Of a stretch of DNA of 64,000 nucleotides, positions 42,939 to 51,284 are shown in pieces. The notes beneath the pieces are model-generated. The model had not been told where the DNA came from and made no database searches. It worked only from the letters and a program-made list of their open reading frames with translations. Position numbers and translations under genes: made by a program. The stretch comes from Croceivirga sp. (GTDB lineage Bacteria; Bacteroidota; Bacteroidia; Flavobacteriales; Flavobacteriaceae): positions 1 to 64,000 of the forward strand of contig JANQQQ010000008.1 of the NCBI GenBank assembly GCA_028284935.1, read 5' to 3'. Position 1 is the first letter of the stretch. Each line of letters opens with the position of its first letter.

Positions 42939-45380
42939 TTATTTTAATAATGTTATTAAGAATTCTACGTTATGAGGCATTATTCCAAATCCTTCATTTT
43001 TTATTAGCTCTATAGTTCCTTTATGCTTTTTTAATATTAAGCCTATCAAAAACCCGCCAAATCCACTACCTACGTCTGACTGGATTGAGCTCCCTTTTGC
43101 CAGGAAGTCCTGAATTGTGAATTCTGGCGGTAAAGGCACTCCATTGTTACGAATTGACAACTGAAACGAAATCGTATCTTTAGCTTTAATCTCTAACCAT
43201 ATTGTTGGAGTTTCATAACTATCTTTAAATCCATGTTTTATGGCATTAGTAATGAAATTGTGCAAAAGGATTCTTAATTGCTTACGGTCTGCCAGAAACT
43301 CTACTTCTTTCCCGGTTATTTTAAATTGAATACTGGGATATTCTGAAGCAATATTTTGTAAAAATTTCTTAAGCTGTATACTCTCTTTTATTGGCTCTGA
43401 AATTGAAATTATTTTGATAGCTTGTTCTAAAATATAATCCATATCGGTCACAGAACGTTCCATTCTGTCCAGTGTGTTTTTTAAGGTGTGGATTTCTATT
43501 TGCTCTGGTGTATCTGTATCAAATACCGGCACTATTGTTTCGTTACTTTCAATTGATTCTTTAGCTTCTATTTTTTTATTTAAAAAGGACTTTAATGATG
43601 TGAAATCATTGCCTAAACCCGATAAGGGTTGTTTGAGTGTGTGCTTAAGCGTTTTAATGAAATCTTTTTCTTGGTTTGTAACATTATCACCATGAACCTG
43701 TTTTTCTGATTTTCTGAATTCTTTAAAAAGAATATTTTTTTGCTCTTCTAGACCTGGAATCTGGATTTTAATTTCCATTAAATCCCTTACGCTCAATCTA
43801 GGTATAGTGGCTCCTTTGGAATAGTATTCTACTTGTTTAGTTACGTATGGTTGGGTTAATTCTCTAGCTGCATATTCATCTAAAACCTCATTATCATAAA
43901 ATTTTAACCAATACACATTTTGCCCCAATGCAAATGACATATCATTGGGCAAAACAGATGCCTTAATTTTTTTGTTAAATGCGCTCAACACCACGCCACC
44001 TCTCACTAAATGTTTGTCGATATTTTCAATTTCGTCATGGTCAATCCCGAGCATATTTTCCTTTGGTTCAAAATAAAGTCCATTTTTATCAATGTCTGCC
44101 ATTTTGATTAGTTTATATTCTCCGCCTACATATAAGCTATTTTTATTCTTGAACATTGCTCCGTACTTACGCTGTTCTATTAACTGTCCTATTTGATATA
44201 ACTTATGGTCTGGCTTAACCTGTATATCGTCAATATCAATTACATATTTCTTTGGGTTTAGATCGTAATTAAAGAGGTCTTCATATGCTATAGTCCTAGA
44301 AACATCTCGAACATATTTTTTATTATTTATCGTTCTTACTACCTCTGACATATCATCCTTTAACGTGTTTGAGGCATCTAAAAAGAAAACTTGATTATCT
44401 CTAGTGTTAAAATCGAAAATAAACATGGACACATTCATTGCCGTATTTTCAAACATGCCATTAGGAAACGTAATAACAGCTTCTAAAGCTCCAGAGTTTA
44501 TAATTTGCTCTCTAGCTTCTTTATTAAATGATGCTTGACTACTTAAAACACCTGACTGTACAATTAGTATGGCCTTGTCTAACTGGGAATGATTGTTTTG
44601 TAATTTTGATAACATAAGATCAAACTCCCCTCGTGAATTTCTGGCGGCACTTCTTCTAAATGGCGGAATGAAAATACCCGTAGTTATAGTTTGAGACATC
44701 ATGTAGGTAATATTACCTCGGTCAATTAATTTAGAAACCAACTCGTTAAGATGATTGTTATATTCAAATTCATTAAAAAGATTGGGATTATAATCACTAT
44801 TAATTGAGAACGTAGCTGCCTTGTTATCGGCCGCAATCTTTAAAAGAAAATCATTATACCCTTCAAAATAGATTTCGATAGTATTATCATTATTTTGAAA
44901 CCAGTTTAGGCCTGACAAAACTGTTATTAATTTATCACTTAATCTTAACGACCCGCTATTTGATTGTTTAAAAAACCAATCACATAACTTATGAGCCACA
45001 AGCAGTTTTTCTCGAGGATGATTATGATTGTATGTATAATCATCCTCATGTAATAATTCTTCCAGTGAACGAACAATTACATCAATTTTATTTGCTCTAC
45101 CATAAGTTCTTATCGCATTGGATTCATGTACCAACTTATTGCGATAGTGTTGAAATTTTAAGCTAACAACATCATCTTTTACCAATTTAATTTTTCCAGC
45201 CTCCTTTGTAAACAATTTTGAGTAGTTATTAGCTCTAGTAGTTACTTGAGAAGCAGATACAGGAAGCCCATCTTTACGTTTGTAAAGGTTTTGATTATTT
45301 ATAATGTCAGCTATATCTCTTGAAAAAAGAGGCTTTTCTGCGTTTTGCAGTACTTGTTCTATAGCTTCATGTAATGTCAT
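42939..45380 (-). CDS. HARE-HTH / pseudo-N6-methyltransferase / TRD / histidine kinase fusion
   Basis: 813 residues. Residues 1-70 are a HARE-type winged helix (HEAIEQVLQNAEKPLFSRDIA). Residues 100-345 are an HsdM-like methyltransferase fold with lost catalytic motifs: motif I is EGYNDFLL (about 172-180) instead of DPxxGxGxFL, and the NPPF position reads FIPPF (237-241). The later helix ALEAVITFPNGMFENTAMN is well kept. Residues 395-555 are an HsdS-type target-recognition domain ending TIPRLSVRDLMEIKIQIPGLEEQ. Residues 573-660 have a HisKA-like H-box (KHTLKQPLS, His580), and 670-813 a GHKL ATPase (N-box LHNFITNAIKHG, G-boxes RNNGVPLP and GSGFGGFLIG). No membrane segment is present. It reads as a cytoplasmic sensor kinase whose input is a type I DNA-recognition module. 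Confidence 0.85.
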   Translation of the reverse strand: MTLHEAIEQVLQNAEKPLFSRDIADIINNQNLYKRKDGLPVSASQVTTRANNYSKLFTKEAGKIKLVKDDVVSLKFQHYRNKLVHESNAIRTYGRANKIDVIVRSLEELLHEDDYTYNHNHPREKLLVAHKLCDWFFKQSNSGSLRLSDKLITVLSGLNWFQNNDNTIEIYFEGYNDFLLKIAADNKAATFSINSDYNPNLFNEFEYNNHLNELVSKLIDRGNITYMMSQTITTGIFIPPFRRSAARNSRGEFDLMLSKLQNNHSQLDKAILIVQSGVLSSQASFNKEAREQIINSGALEAVITFPNGMFENTAMNVSMFIFDFNTRDNQVFFLDASNTLKDDMSEVVRTINNKKYVRDVSRTIAYEDLFNYDLNPKKYVIDIDDIQVKPDHKLYQIGQLIEQRKYGAMFKNKNSLYVGGEYKLIKMADIDKNGLYFEPKENMLGIDHDEIENIDKHLVRGGVVLSAFNKKIKASVLPNDMSFALGQNVYWLKFYDNEVLDEYAARELTQPYVTKQVEYYSKGATIPRLSVRDLMEIKIQIPGLEEQKNILFKEFRKSEKQVHGDNVTNQEKDFIKTLKHTLKQPLSGLGNDFTSLKSFLNKKIEAKESIESNETIVPVFDTDTPEQIEIHTLKNTLDRMERSVTDMDYILEQAIKIISISEPIKESIQLKKFLQNIASEYPSIQFKITGKEVEFLADRKQLRILLHNFITNAIKHGFKDSYETPTIWLEIKAKDTISFQLSIRNNGVPLPPEFTIQDFLAKGSSIQSDVGSGFGGFLIGLILKKHKGTIELIKNEGFGIMPHNVEFLITLLK

Positions 45381-45429
45381 GCTTCTTAAATAAAAGGTCT
45401 TATGGTACTCTTTTTAATTTTTTGGATTA

Positions 45430-45463
45430 TAAATTTAAACTTAACCTTTGCAGTACACCTGCA
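45430..45463 (-). promoter_or_regulatory. Operator/promoter of the kinase-regulator-hsdMS operon (TGCA-N7-TGCA)
   Basis: Box at 45449-45463, directly after the WYL stop codon. On the minus strand TAAATTTA (45437-45430) follows after 11 nt. The start codon is 50 bp downstream. Confidence 0.65.
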
Positions 45464-46474
45464 CTAGTCAAAATTTTCTAACAACTTCTGAATCCTTTGC
45501 TTCATCTTTCTTTTAAAATCAGTTGGAGCTTTTATGGTTATTGCTTCCCCAAAGGATAATAACAATTGTTCTAGTTCATAATTGGGTATCACTTCAATTG
45601 AAAAAGAGTATCCATCTGAAGTTTCGGAAATGGTTTTTTGTGTACCATGCAAAGGCTTAGTTTTTATATAGGGTGCCAATTGTTTGGTTGCACGTAATTC
45701 TATTTTTATAGGGTTTTTATTGACCTCTTTTGAAACTCCAATGATGTCTTCAAAATATTCATCAAAGTCTAAGGCTTTATCATCAACGTAAGCCACATTC
45801 GAATTTTGTATTTCGTTAATCCGATCCAGTGCTAGGTTGGTGAGGTTGTTATAATTACCACTCTTTCCAAATAAAAACCAACGGTTATTATAGTTTTTTA
45901 GGTGGTAAGGGTGGAAGACGATTATTCGTTCGGTATCGCTCTTAAAGGACTGATATTTAATTGCAAGAGACTGTTTGTACAAGATAGCATTGAATAGAGG
46001 TGACAGGTGTTCGGTTCCTTTCAAAAACTCATTGCGGTCAAAACTGATGATATTATCCGAATGGTTGGATAACTTGAAGGTATCATCAAGTTTGGGAAGT
46101 AATTCATTTATCCATTCGAACTGAGGCATTCCTTTGAACCTCCTTAAAACCATCATTGCAGATTTCAACTGTTCTGCCTCCAAGTCATTTATCGGTTGAT
46201 TGTTAATTGAAAAGGATAGATCATCATATCGGAAATACTTTTTTCTTCCATCCTTGATTCTTTCCAATGGGATGCTCCACCCTTGAGAGGATTCCATAAA
46301 AGTAATGTCGTCGTATAACTGTCTTCTTTTGATTCCGGAAGAGTTTGGATCTAGTTCGGCAATAGCCTCATTACAACTTTCTAAAAGGTCGTCGATGTAA
46401 AATCTTCTTCCGGGATTTCGGAAACATTTATCAAGGGCCTGGTAGCGGATAAATGCATTTTTTGTTATGGCCAT
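45464..46474 (-). CDS. WYL-domain transcriptional regulator
   Basis: 336 residues from the ATG at 46474. The longer start (46531) would run through the operator box and is rejected. An N-terminal winged helix (FIRYQALDKCFRNPGRRFYIDDLLE) is followed by a WYL domain (VFHPYHLKNYNNRWFLFGKSG, then LALDRINEI) and a C-terminal WCX-like part. WYL regulators control many bacterial defence loci and sense nucleic-acid or nucleotide ligands. It is the first gene of the block and has a TGCA-N7-TGCA box in its own promoter and at three more gene groups, so it is the best candidate for the factor that binds them. Confidence 0.88.
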   Translation of the reverse strand: MAITKNAFIRYQALDKCFRNPGRRFYIDDLLESCNEAIAELDPNSSGIKRRQLYDDITFMESSQGWSIPLERIKDGRKKYFRYDDLSFSINNQPINDLEAEQLKSAMMVLRRFKGMPQFEWINELLPKLDDTFKLSNHSDNIISFDRNEFLKGTEHLSPLFNAILYKQSLAIKYQSFKSDTERIIVFHPYHLKNYNNRWFLFGKSGNYNNLTNLALDRINEIQNSNVAYVDDKALDFDEYFEDIIGVSKEVNKNPIKIELRATKQLAPYIKTKPLHGTQKTISETSDGYSFSIEVIPNYELEQLLLSFGEAITIKAPTDFKRKMKQRIQKLLENFD

Positions 46475-46497
46475 ATGGTTTGGTTGTGCAAGAAACT

Positions 46498-46531
46498 TAA
46501 ATATATAAAAACCTATGCAGAAACAGTGCAT
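46498..46531 (-). promoter_or_regulatory. Operator/promoter of the WYL gene (TGCA-N7-TGCA)
   Basis: Box at 46516-46530, extended to ATGCA/TGCAT (46515-46531). On the minus strand TATATTTA (46505-46498) follows after 10 nt, with the ATG 23 bp further on. This fits autoregulation. Confidence 0.65.
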
Positions 46532-46644
46532 AAGTTTGGTTTAATAGGAATTTAATGCAACAAATTCCTGGTCAAATCATGAGTTGTATAAAAAATCAAA
46601 AAGAACTATATTCAAATATTAAGTAATCTGCACTATTCAAAGCA

Positions 46645-46914
46645 ATGAAAGTCGTCTGTCTACAAGAAGAAGCATTCTACGCACTTTTCGAAAAGATCGT
46701 GCAACATGTCGAATCCAAAAGGAAGGACAATGTTGAAAAGTGGATAGACGGGGAAGAAGCAATGTCGATTTTGAAAATCAAGTCGACTACCACTTTGCAG
46801 AAATTAAGGGACGAGGGAAAAATCAGGTTCTCCCAGCCCCAAAAGAAGATTATCCTATATGATAGGGATTCCATTAACGAATATATTGAGAAACACGTCA
46901 AGGAAACATTTTAG
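46645..46914 (+). CDS. Excisionase-like helix-turn-helix protein
   Basis: 89 residues. The core WIDGEEAMSILKIKSTTTLQKLRDEGKIRF, with IILYDRDSINEYIEKH after it, is the MerR/excisionase-type helix-turn-helix (HTH_17) found in Bacteroidota mobile elements. It probably regulates excision or the mobilisation genes. It is divergent from the WYL gene and followed 2 bp later by a small gene of unknown function. Confidence 0.8.
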   Translation: MKVVCLQEEAFYALFEKIVQHVESKRKDNVEKWIDGEEAMSILKIKSTTTLQKLRDEGKIRFSQPQKKIILYDRDSINEYIEKHVKETF

Positions 46915-46916
46915 GT

Positions 46917-47171
46917 ATGGAAGAGGAAAACAAAATTGATGACGGGTTCAAGAAAAAATTCAATCTTGGTTATCGTATAGCCGAGGAATTGGAATTGAAA
47001 ACCTTCATATTCGAGAACGAGGAAAAATTAATGCTCGACAGTCCAATGCATCTTGGAATGAAACAGTATCTGGATGAAAACGGTCTCTTAAAGAAACAAG
47101 AACAAAGAAAATCAATAGAACGAAATACCGAGGAAAGCTCAAACGAAAGGAGAAGAGGACCAAAGCTATAA
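46917..47171 (+). CDS. Small charged protein, unknown
   Basis: 84 residues, hydrophilic, with a basic Arg-rich tail (SNERRRGPKL). No family recognised. The 2-bp gap to the excisionase-like gene indicates a shared transcript. Small genes of this sort are frequent beside the HTH gene of Bacteroidota mobilisable elements. Confidence 0.6.
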   Translation: MEEENKIDDGFKKKFNLGYRIAEELELKTFIFENEEKLMLDSPMHLGMKQYLDENGLLKKQEQRKSIERNTEESSNERRRGPKL

Positions 47172-47825
47172 TCCCTAAAGAAAAATTGCCGTTCATTCTC
47201 GCCTAAAAATCACCATTTTTCATTCGGCATAAACCTTAAACTATATACCTTCATTGCTACATATATTTATATAATCATATATAGCAATAATCAAATGCTC
47301 ATATTATCATATGGTGATATGGAAGGACTGTACTCCTAATCATATTTCATTAGGAAGACCAAAACTGAAACAGGTCCAAATTGTAAATTTCAAATATGCC
47401 CTGTCCAGAGTATGAACCTTTTTTGACACCTCAATGTAACTCCAAAACTTCACGATGATATTCATGTTCCCGGCACCTGCGGAAGTCGCAAAACCTTACG
47501 GTTTTCCGACACCCTCGGGGCCGCGCAAAAGCACAAGCGGCGTAAGCGCACTTGCCCTTTTCTCTCCCTACCACAAAAATTAGGTCGGATTCATATCCAT
47601 TCCCAAGATTTTCAATTCCCATATTGGACCACTTAAAAGTTAAGACTGTACCCATCTGGCCTGATATGAATGGATATGATTATACGGTATAAATAATTGA
47701 TTATTAATTAGTTGTATTCAAAATTCTTGTTCTATATTTATCTGCAAAGCAGATAGCAAGTTGTATTTTAAGTAACTTAAAATCGGCTACTTCTAACGAA
47801 GTGTTTTGCTTTAAAAGCAAGTCAA
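47172..47825. other. Gene-free 650 bp upstream of mob genes; candidate oriT
   Basis: No credible gene. The left part (about 47240-47340) is very A+T rich with ATATA-type alternations. The centre (47455-47570) is much richer in G+C and holds a 6-bp hairpin with 4-nt loop (47490-47505). A perfect 12-bp inverted repeat (47591-47602 with 47668-47679) encloses 65 bp. Such composition breaks and hairpins immediately before mobC are where oriT is expected. The nick site cannot be named from sequence alone. Confidence 0.5.
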
Positions 47826-48212
47826 ATGGAAAAGCAAAAAAGTGGCAGAAAACAGTTGGGAAAGAATAAGCGTTGCCACAACGTAATGCTGCGTTTCAAT
47901 GATGGGGAATATGAAAAACTGAAGTCCATCTGCGAATCCTACCATTTGAATATTTCCGAGCGCGGAACGGTAAGCCCACTTTTGAGAAGGTTGGTTCTAA
48001 GGGACGTAGTTGATGAAAAAGATGTATTGCCAAATACGTCGCACCTTGCCTACCATTTGAACAAGATCGGGAACAACATCAACCAGCTTGTCAAATTGGC
48101 GCACCATAAAAATCTGAGAAACCCGAACAGTAATTTGGAAGTGGAGATTCAACAAACAAATAAGTTGTTGGGCAAACTTATTGAGCTTGCCATCAAAGAA
48201 CAACCGCAATGA
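47826..48212 (+). CDS. MobC-like relaxosome accessory protein
   Basis: 128 residues. Basic start (EKQKSGRKQLGKNKRCHNVMLRFNDGEYEKLKSI), and the conserved C-terminal segment LAYHLNKIGNNINQLVKLAH of MobC/BmgB-type proteins. It binds oriT and helps the relaxase. The stop overlaps the relaxase start (ATGA), so the two are coupled. Confidence 0.88.
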   Translation: MEKQKSGRKQLGKNKRCHNVMLRFNDGEYEKLKSICESYHLNISERGTVSPLLRRLVLRDVVDEKDVLPNTSHLAYHLNKIGNNINQLVKLAHHKNLRNPNSNLEVEIQQTNKLLGKLIELAIKEQPQ

Positions 48213-50506
48213 TAGGCAGGATTATTTACGGTCAAACCTGCCACGGCACGTTGAAATATGTCTTCGGAAAAGAGGGCATGCGAATCCTTGGATATGGCAA
48301 TATGTTCTCACAAGAGATTTCACAAAAGTTTTTCGCGGAAGTCCTCCATTTCCAAGGACAGCGCAATGCCACCAAGAACCGCTACGCCCACATCAGTCTC
48401 AACCTGCCCCATGGCGAACATCTTGACGACAGCACATTTCGAAAACTTTCCATAGATTACATGGAACAAATGGGCTATGGGGAACAGCCCTATGTTATCG
48501 TACGGCACAACGATACCGACCACGAACATGTACATATCGTGACCACAAACGTCAAGGAAGATGGAAAGGTGGTAGACCTGTTCAACAGCCACAGAAGGAA
48601 CATGGCCACCCAAAGGCACCTTGAAAGGAAATATGGCTTATTATCATCCCCAAAGACAAAAGAGAAAAAAGAACTTCCTTTATATCGTCTGCCCGATCTT
48701 CAATTCAGTACTGACCAGACACAGGGCACCAGGTTTTATATTCAGGATGTGTTGCACAGTATCCTTCAGAAATATAAGGTTCGGAGCTTCGAAGAACTGT
48801 CAAGACTGGTAAAGCCCTATCATATTGAAATCAAACGAACCAAAAGTCCATCTGGAAGGATAGGGGTCGCATACGGATTAAACAACCAAAAGGGCTACCA
48901 GACAAGGTTCATCAACGGTTCCACAGTACACCGACAGTTAAGCGGCCCGAAACTGCAAAGGGTATTCGACATTCATTCAAAATCAAAGCAGTTGCCGATG
49001 CACCGAAAACGGCTATTAAAACAGATAGAGACCACATATAATCTTTTCAAGACCATCCGACCCCATGATTTAAAAGAAGTACTAAAGGAGCACCAGGGCA
49101 TCGAAATAAACTTGGACGGGAAGGGCGATACCATAGTGGGGTACACCATCTATGACAAATCTCGATATGTTTTTAAGGAAAAGGAACTCGGCAAGAACAT
49201 CCGCATGCTGAACTGTCTGGATATTTTCGGGAATGGTGATGAACCCACGACAATCGCCATCGACAGCAAACAGTTCAAACTGGAGGTGCAAAAATTGTTA
49301 AAAGAAGCTTTTCGAACATCCTACATAAAATCTCAAAAGCAAGAAGGACTGTATTCAGAATTCATTACCAAAATCAATTCAATGGAAGTGTCCAAACATT
49401 TATTGGAATCCGAAGGCTTTTCGTTTTTGAACCGTTACGTTTCGAAAGACCGAAAGGGACTGCTCAAAATGGCTTTTGCAGAGACCTATCAGAAGGTCAT
49501 GGACGAACTTTATCAAAAGGAATCAAAAAAAGAAGAAGAAACGTTAAAGAAAAGGTTCAGGCTTATTGGCAAGGTGTTGGAAAAGGAAGTATTCAATGTG
49601 GGCACCAAGGGAGGAAGTGTCCGGCATCTGTTCCAGTCGTTGGGGGTTCGCTACCATAAAAACGAACTGTTGTTTGCCGACTCGGACAAGCATAGCCTCA
49701 CTGCCCGTATTGGAAAGCTTGACTTTCCCGATGGCATGAAAGAATACATATCCAAGGCATTTGTCCACCAAAACCATTTGATTTTGGAAATGCTTACGGG
49801 ACAAAATCCAGAAAGCAATACAAAGCCAACGGCCTCCGTTATTTTCCTTCCGATGGTATTTCCACAGCTTTACGAGCGCATGAACCTTGCCCATAAGCAA
49901 CTGTTCGATACCATTGCCTTGCAAGCATACGTCCAATATGCTGAACAGATGCACGCCCCGTTTGAAAAATCCCCAAAGGACTATATTGCACAGTTAAATG
50001 CCAAGGGATTCTATTTTGAAAAAGTGGAAGAGGGGTTTGTTGTCAACTCAATTTATACGGATAATAATGCGAACCATTCTCTATCTAAAAGAACAGGCCG
50101 TTATCTGGATTCCATACCCGACTTGGAATCGGTACTCCGACAACAGGATGTGGTCATTAGCGCCTTGATAGAAGATGGCAGGGACAATCTCAAAAACCTA
50201 TGGGCTGGGTATTTGATTGAAAAGGGATTGTACGATAACGTTGCCTATATGGTGGCCAACGAAAACACCCAGCTAAATCTGCATAAAGAAATAGTCCAGT
50301 ACCACATGGAAAATGGCCTTCAAAAAATGATTCATGAGGTTACTACAAGAAAAACCGCCATGGAACACAATCGATTAATTCGCACCGTTGCTTCCACGTT
50401 TCAAAGCAAAGGTGAAAAGGAAGAAGAAGCATATAATGGATTTAAGTTAGAGCTGACAGAAAAGAAAAAGCGTAGACGCAAGAAAGGAAGAGGACTTTCA
50501 TTTTGA
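48209..50506 (+). CDS. Relaxase/mobilization nuclease
   Basis: 765 residues. The N-terminal relaxase domain has the histidine triad region RHNDTDHEHVHIVTTN (His100, 105, 107, 109). Upstream are the Tyr residues of the MobP/MobB-type fold (MIGRIIYGQTCHGTLKYVF). The remaining ~550 residues are helical and basic, ending in a KKKRRRKKGRG tail. It nicks oriT and leads the strand during transfer. No coupling protein or transfer genes follow, so a helper element must supply them. Confidence 0.9.
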   Translation: MIGRIIYGQTCHGTLKYVFGKEGMRILGYGNMFSQEISQKFFAEVLHFQGQRNATKNRYAHISLNLPHGEHLDDSTFRKLSIDYMEQMGYGEQPYVIVRHNDTDHEHVHIVTTNVKEDGKVVDLFNSHRRNMATQRHLERKYGLLSSPKTKEKKELPLYRLPDLQFSTDQTQGTRFYIQDVLHSILQKYKVRSFEELSRLVKPYHIEIKRTKSPSGRIGVAYGLNNQKGYQTRFINGSTVHRQLSGPKLQRVFDIHSKSKQLPMHRKRLLKQIETTYNLFKTIRPHDLKEVLKEHQGIEINLDGKGDTIVGYTIYDKSRYVFKEKELGKNIRMLNCLDIFGNGDEPTTIAIDSKQFKLEVQKLLKEAFRTSYIKSQKQEGLYSEFITKINSMEVSKHLLESEGFSFLNRYVSKDRKGLLKMAFAETYQKVMDELYQKESKKEEETLKKRFRLIGKVLEKEVFNVGTKGGSVRHLFQSLGVRYHKNELLFADSDKHSLTARIGKLDFPDGMKEYISKAFVHQNHLILEMLTGQNPESNTKPTASVIFLPMVFPQLYERMNLAHKQLFDTIALQAYVQYAEQMHAPFEKSPKDYIAQLNAKGFYFEKVEEGFVVNSIYTDNNANHSLSKRTGRYLDSIPDLESVLRQQDVVISALIEDGRDNLKNLWAGYLIEKGLYDNVAYMVANENTQLNLHKEIVQYHMENGLQKMIHEVTTRKTAMEHNRLIRTVASTFQSKGEKEEEAYNGFKLELTEKKKRRRKKGRGLSF

Positions 50507-50615
50507 ATCTGTGATTTATTTCAGTTCTGAAAAGGGTTACTCTTAAGGATTTCTTAAATTACCAAAAATTGGAGCAAATCTCTACTTATTAATTTGAGCC
50601 AACACTTTATGTAGA

Positions 50616-51284
50616 ATGGAACTTGATTTATCAATTAATTCTTATAAACATAAAAAAAATGAAGATTATCTCTTGATGGATACTGGGCTACACATTTTTA
50701 AAAATGGTCTTTATTTAATAACTGGAAACTCAGGAAGTGGGAAAACCACATTGTTGAAGATTATATTAGGTTTATTAGGAGCTAAGGATGAAGTTTCAAT
50801 CACATTTCGCGAAAATGGGAAACAATACTCGCCCTTAGAATTAAGAAAAAATGGAGATATTGGGTATCATCCAGATGACCGTTCTTTCTTACCATGGCTC
50901 AGTATTGAAGATAACATTCTTTTACCATTTAAATTAAACAACACCATTGATAACTCAAAGAAATCTAATCTAGACAAATACCTTACTGATTTAGAATTAG
51001 ATAATAGCGTTTTGACTAAAAAACCTTTTGAATTGAGTTTTGGAATGAAAGCAAGAGTGAATCTCATTAGGGCATGTATTACAAATCCAAAAATCTTGAT
51101 TATCGATGAACTTTATTCTGGATTAGACCTTCCAAATTGTTTAAGAATTAACTCATTTCTATCTCAGTTTATAGATGAAAAAATGGTTATAGCTGCTACT
51201 CATTTACATGAAAGGGCTAAATCAATTACTAAAAACAGATTTCATCTTTACAAAAAGCAATTAAAAGAAATTAAAGAATTATGA
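50616..51284 (+). CDS. ABC transporter ATPase
   Basis: 222 residues. Walker A GNSGSGKTTLL, a signature region that is degenerate (ELSFGMKAR in place of LSGGQ), Walker B ILIIDELYSGLD and H-loop AATHLHERA. It is closest in layout to the importers that go with NMT1/THI5-type binding proteins. The non-canonical signature may reduce ATPase activity. First gene of a four-gene coupled operon (4-bp overlap with the next gene). A possible weak promoter (ATTG ... TTAATTTG, 50568-50596) precedes it. A+T content is well above that of the adjoining mob genes. Confidence 0.85.
   Translation: MELDLSINSYKHKKNEDYLLMDTGLHIFKNGLYLITGNSGSGKTTLLKIILGLLGAKDEVSITFRENGKQYSPLELRKNGDIGYHPDDRSFLPWLSIEDNILLPFKLNNTIDNSKKSNLDKYLTDLELDNSVLTKKPFELSFGMKARVNLIRACITNPKILIIDELYSGLDLPNCLRINSFLSQFIDEKMVIAATHLHERAKSITKNRFHLYKKQLKEIKEL

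Noticed and set aside
46475-46531. Longer WYL protein starting at 46531
   Set aside because: The added 19 residues would be encoded by the operator and -7 element.
47431-47655. Minus-strand 74-codon ORF
   Set aside because: No recognisable protein; it overlaps the G+C-rich candidate oriT and fits composition rather than coding.
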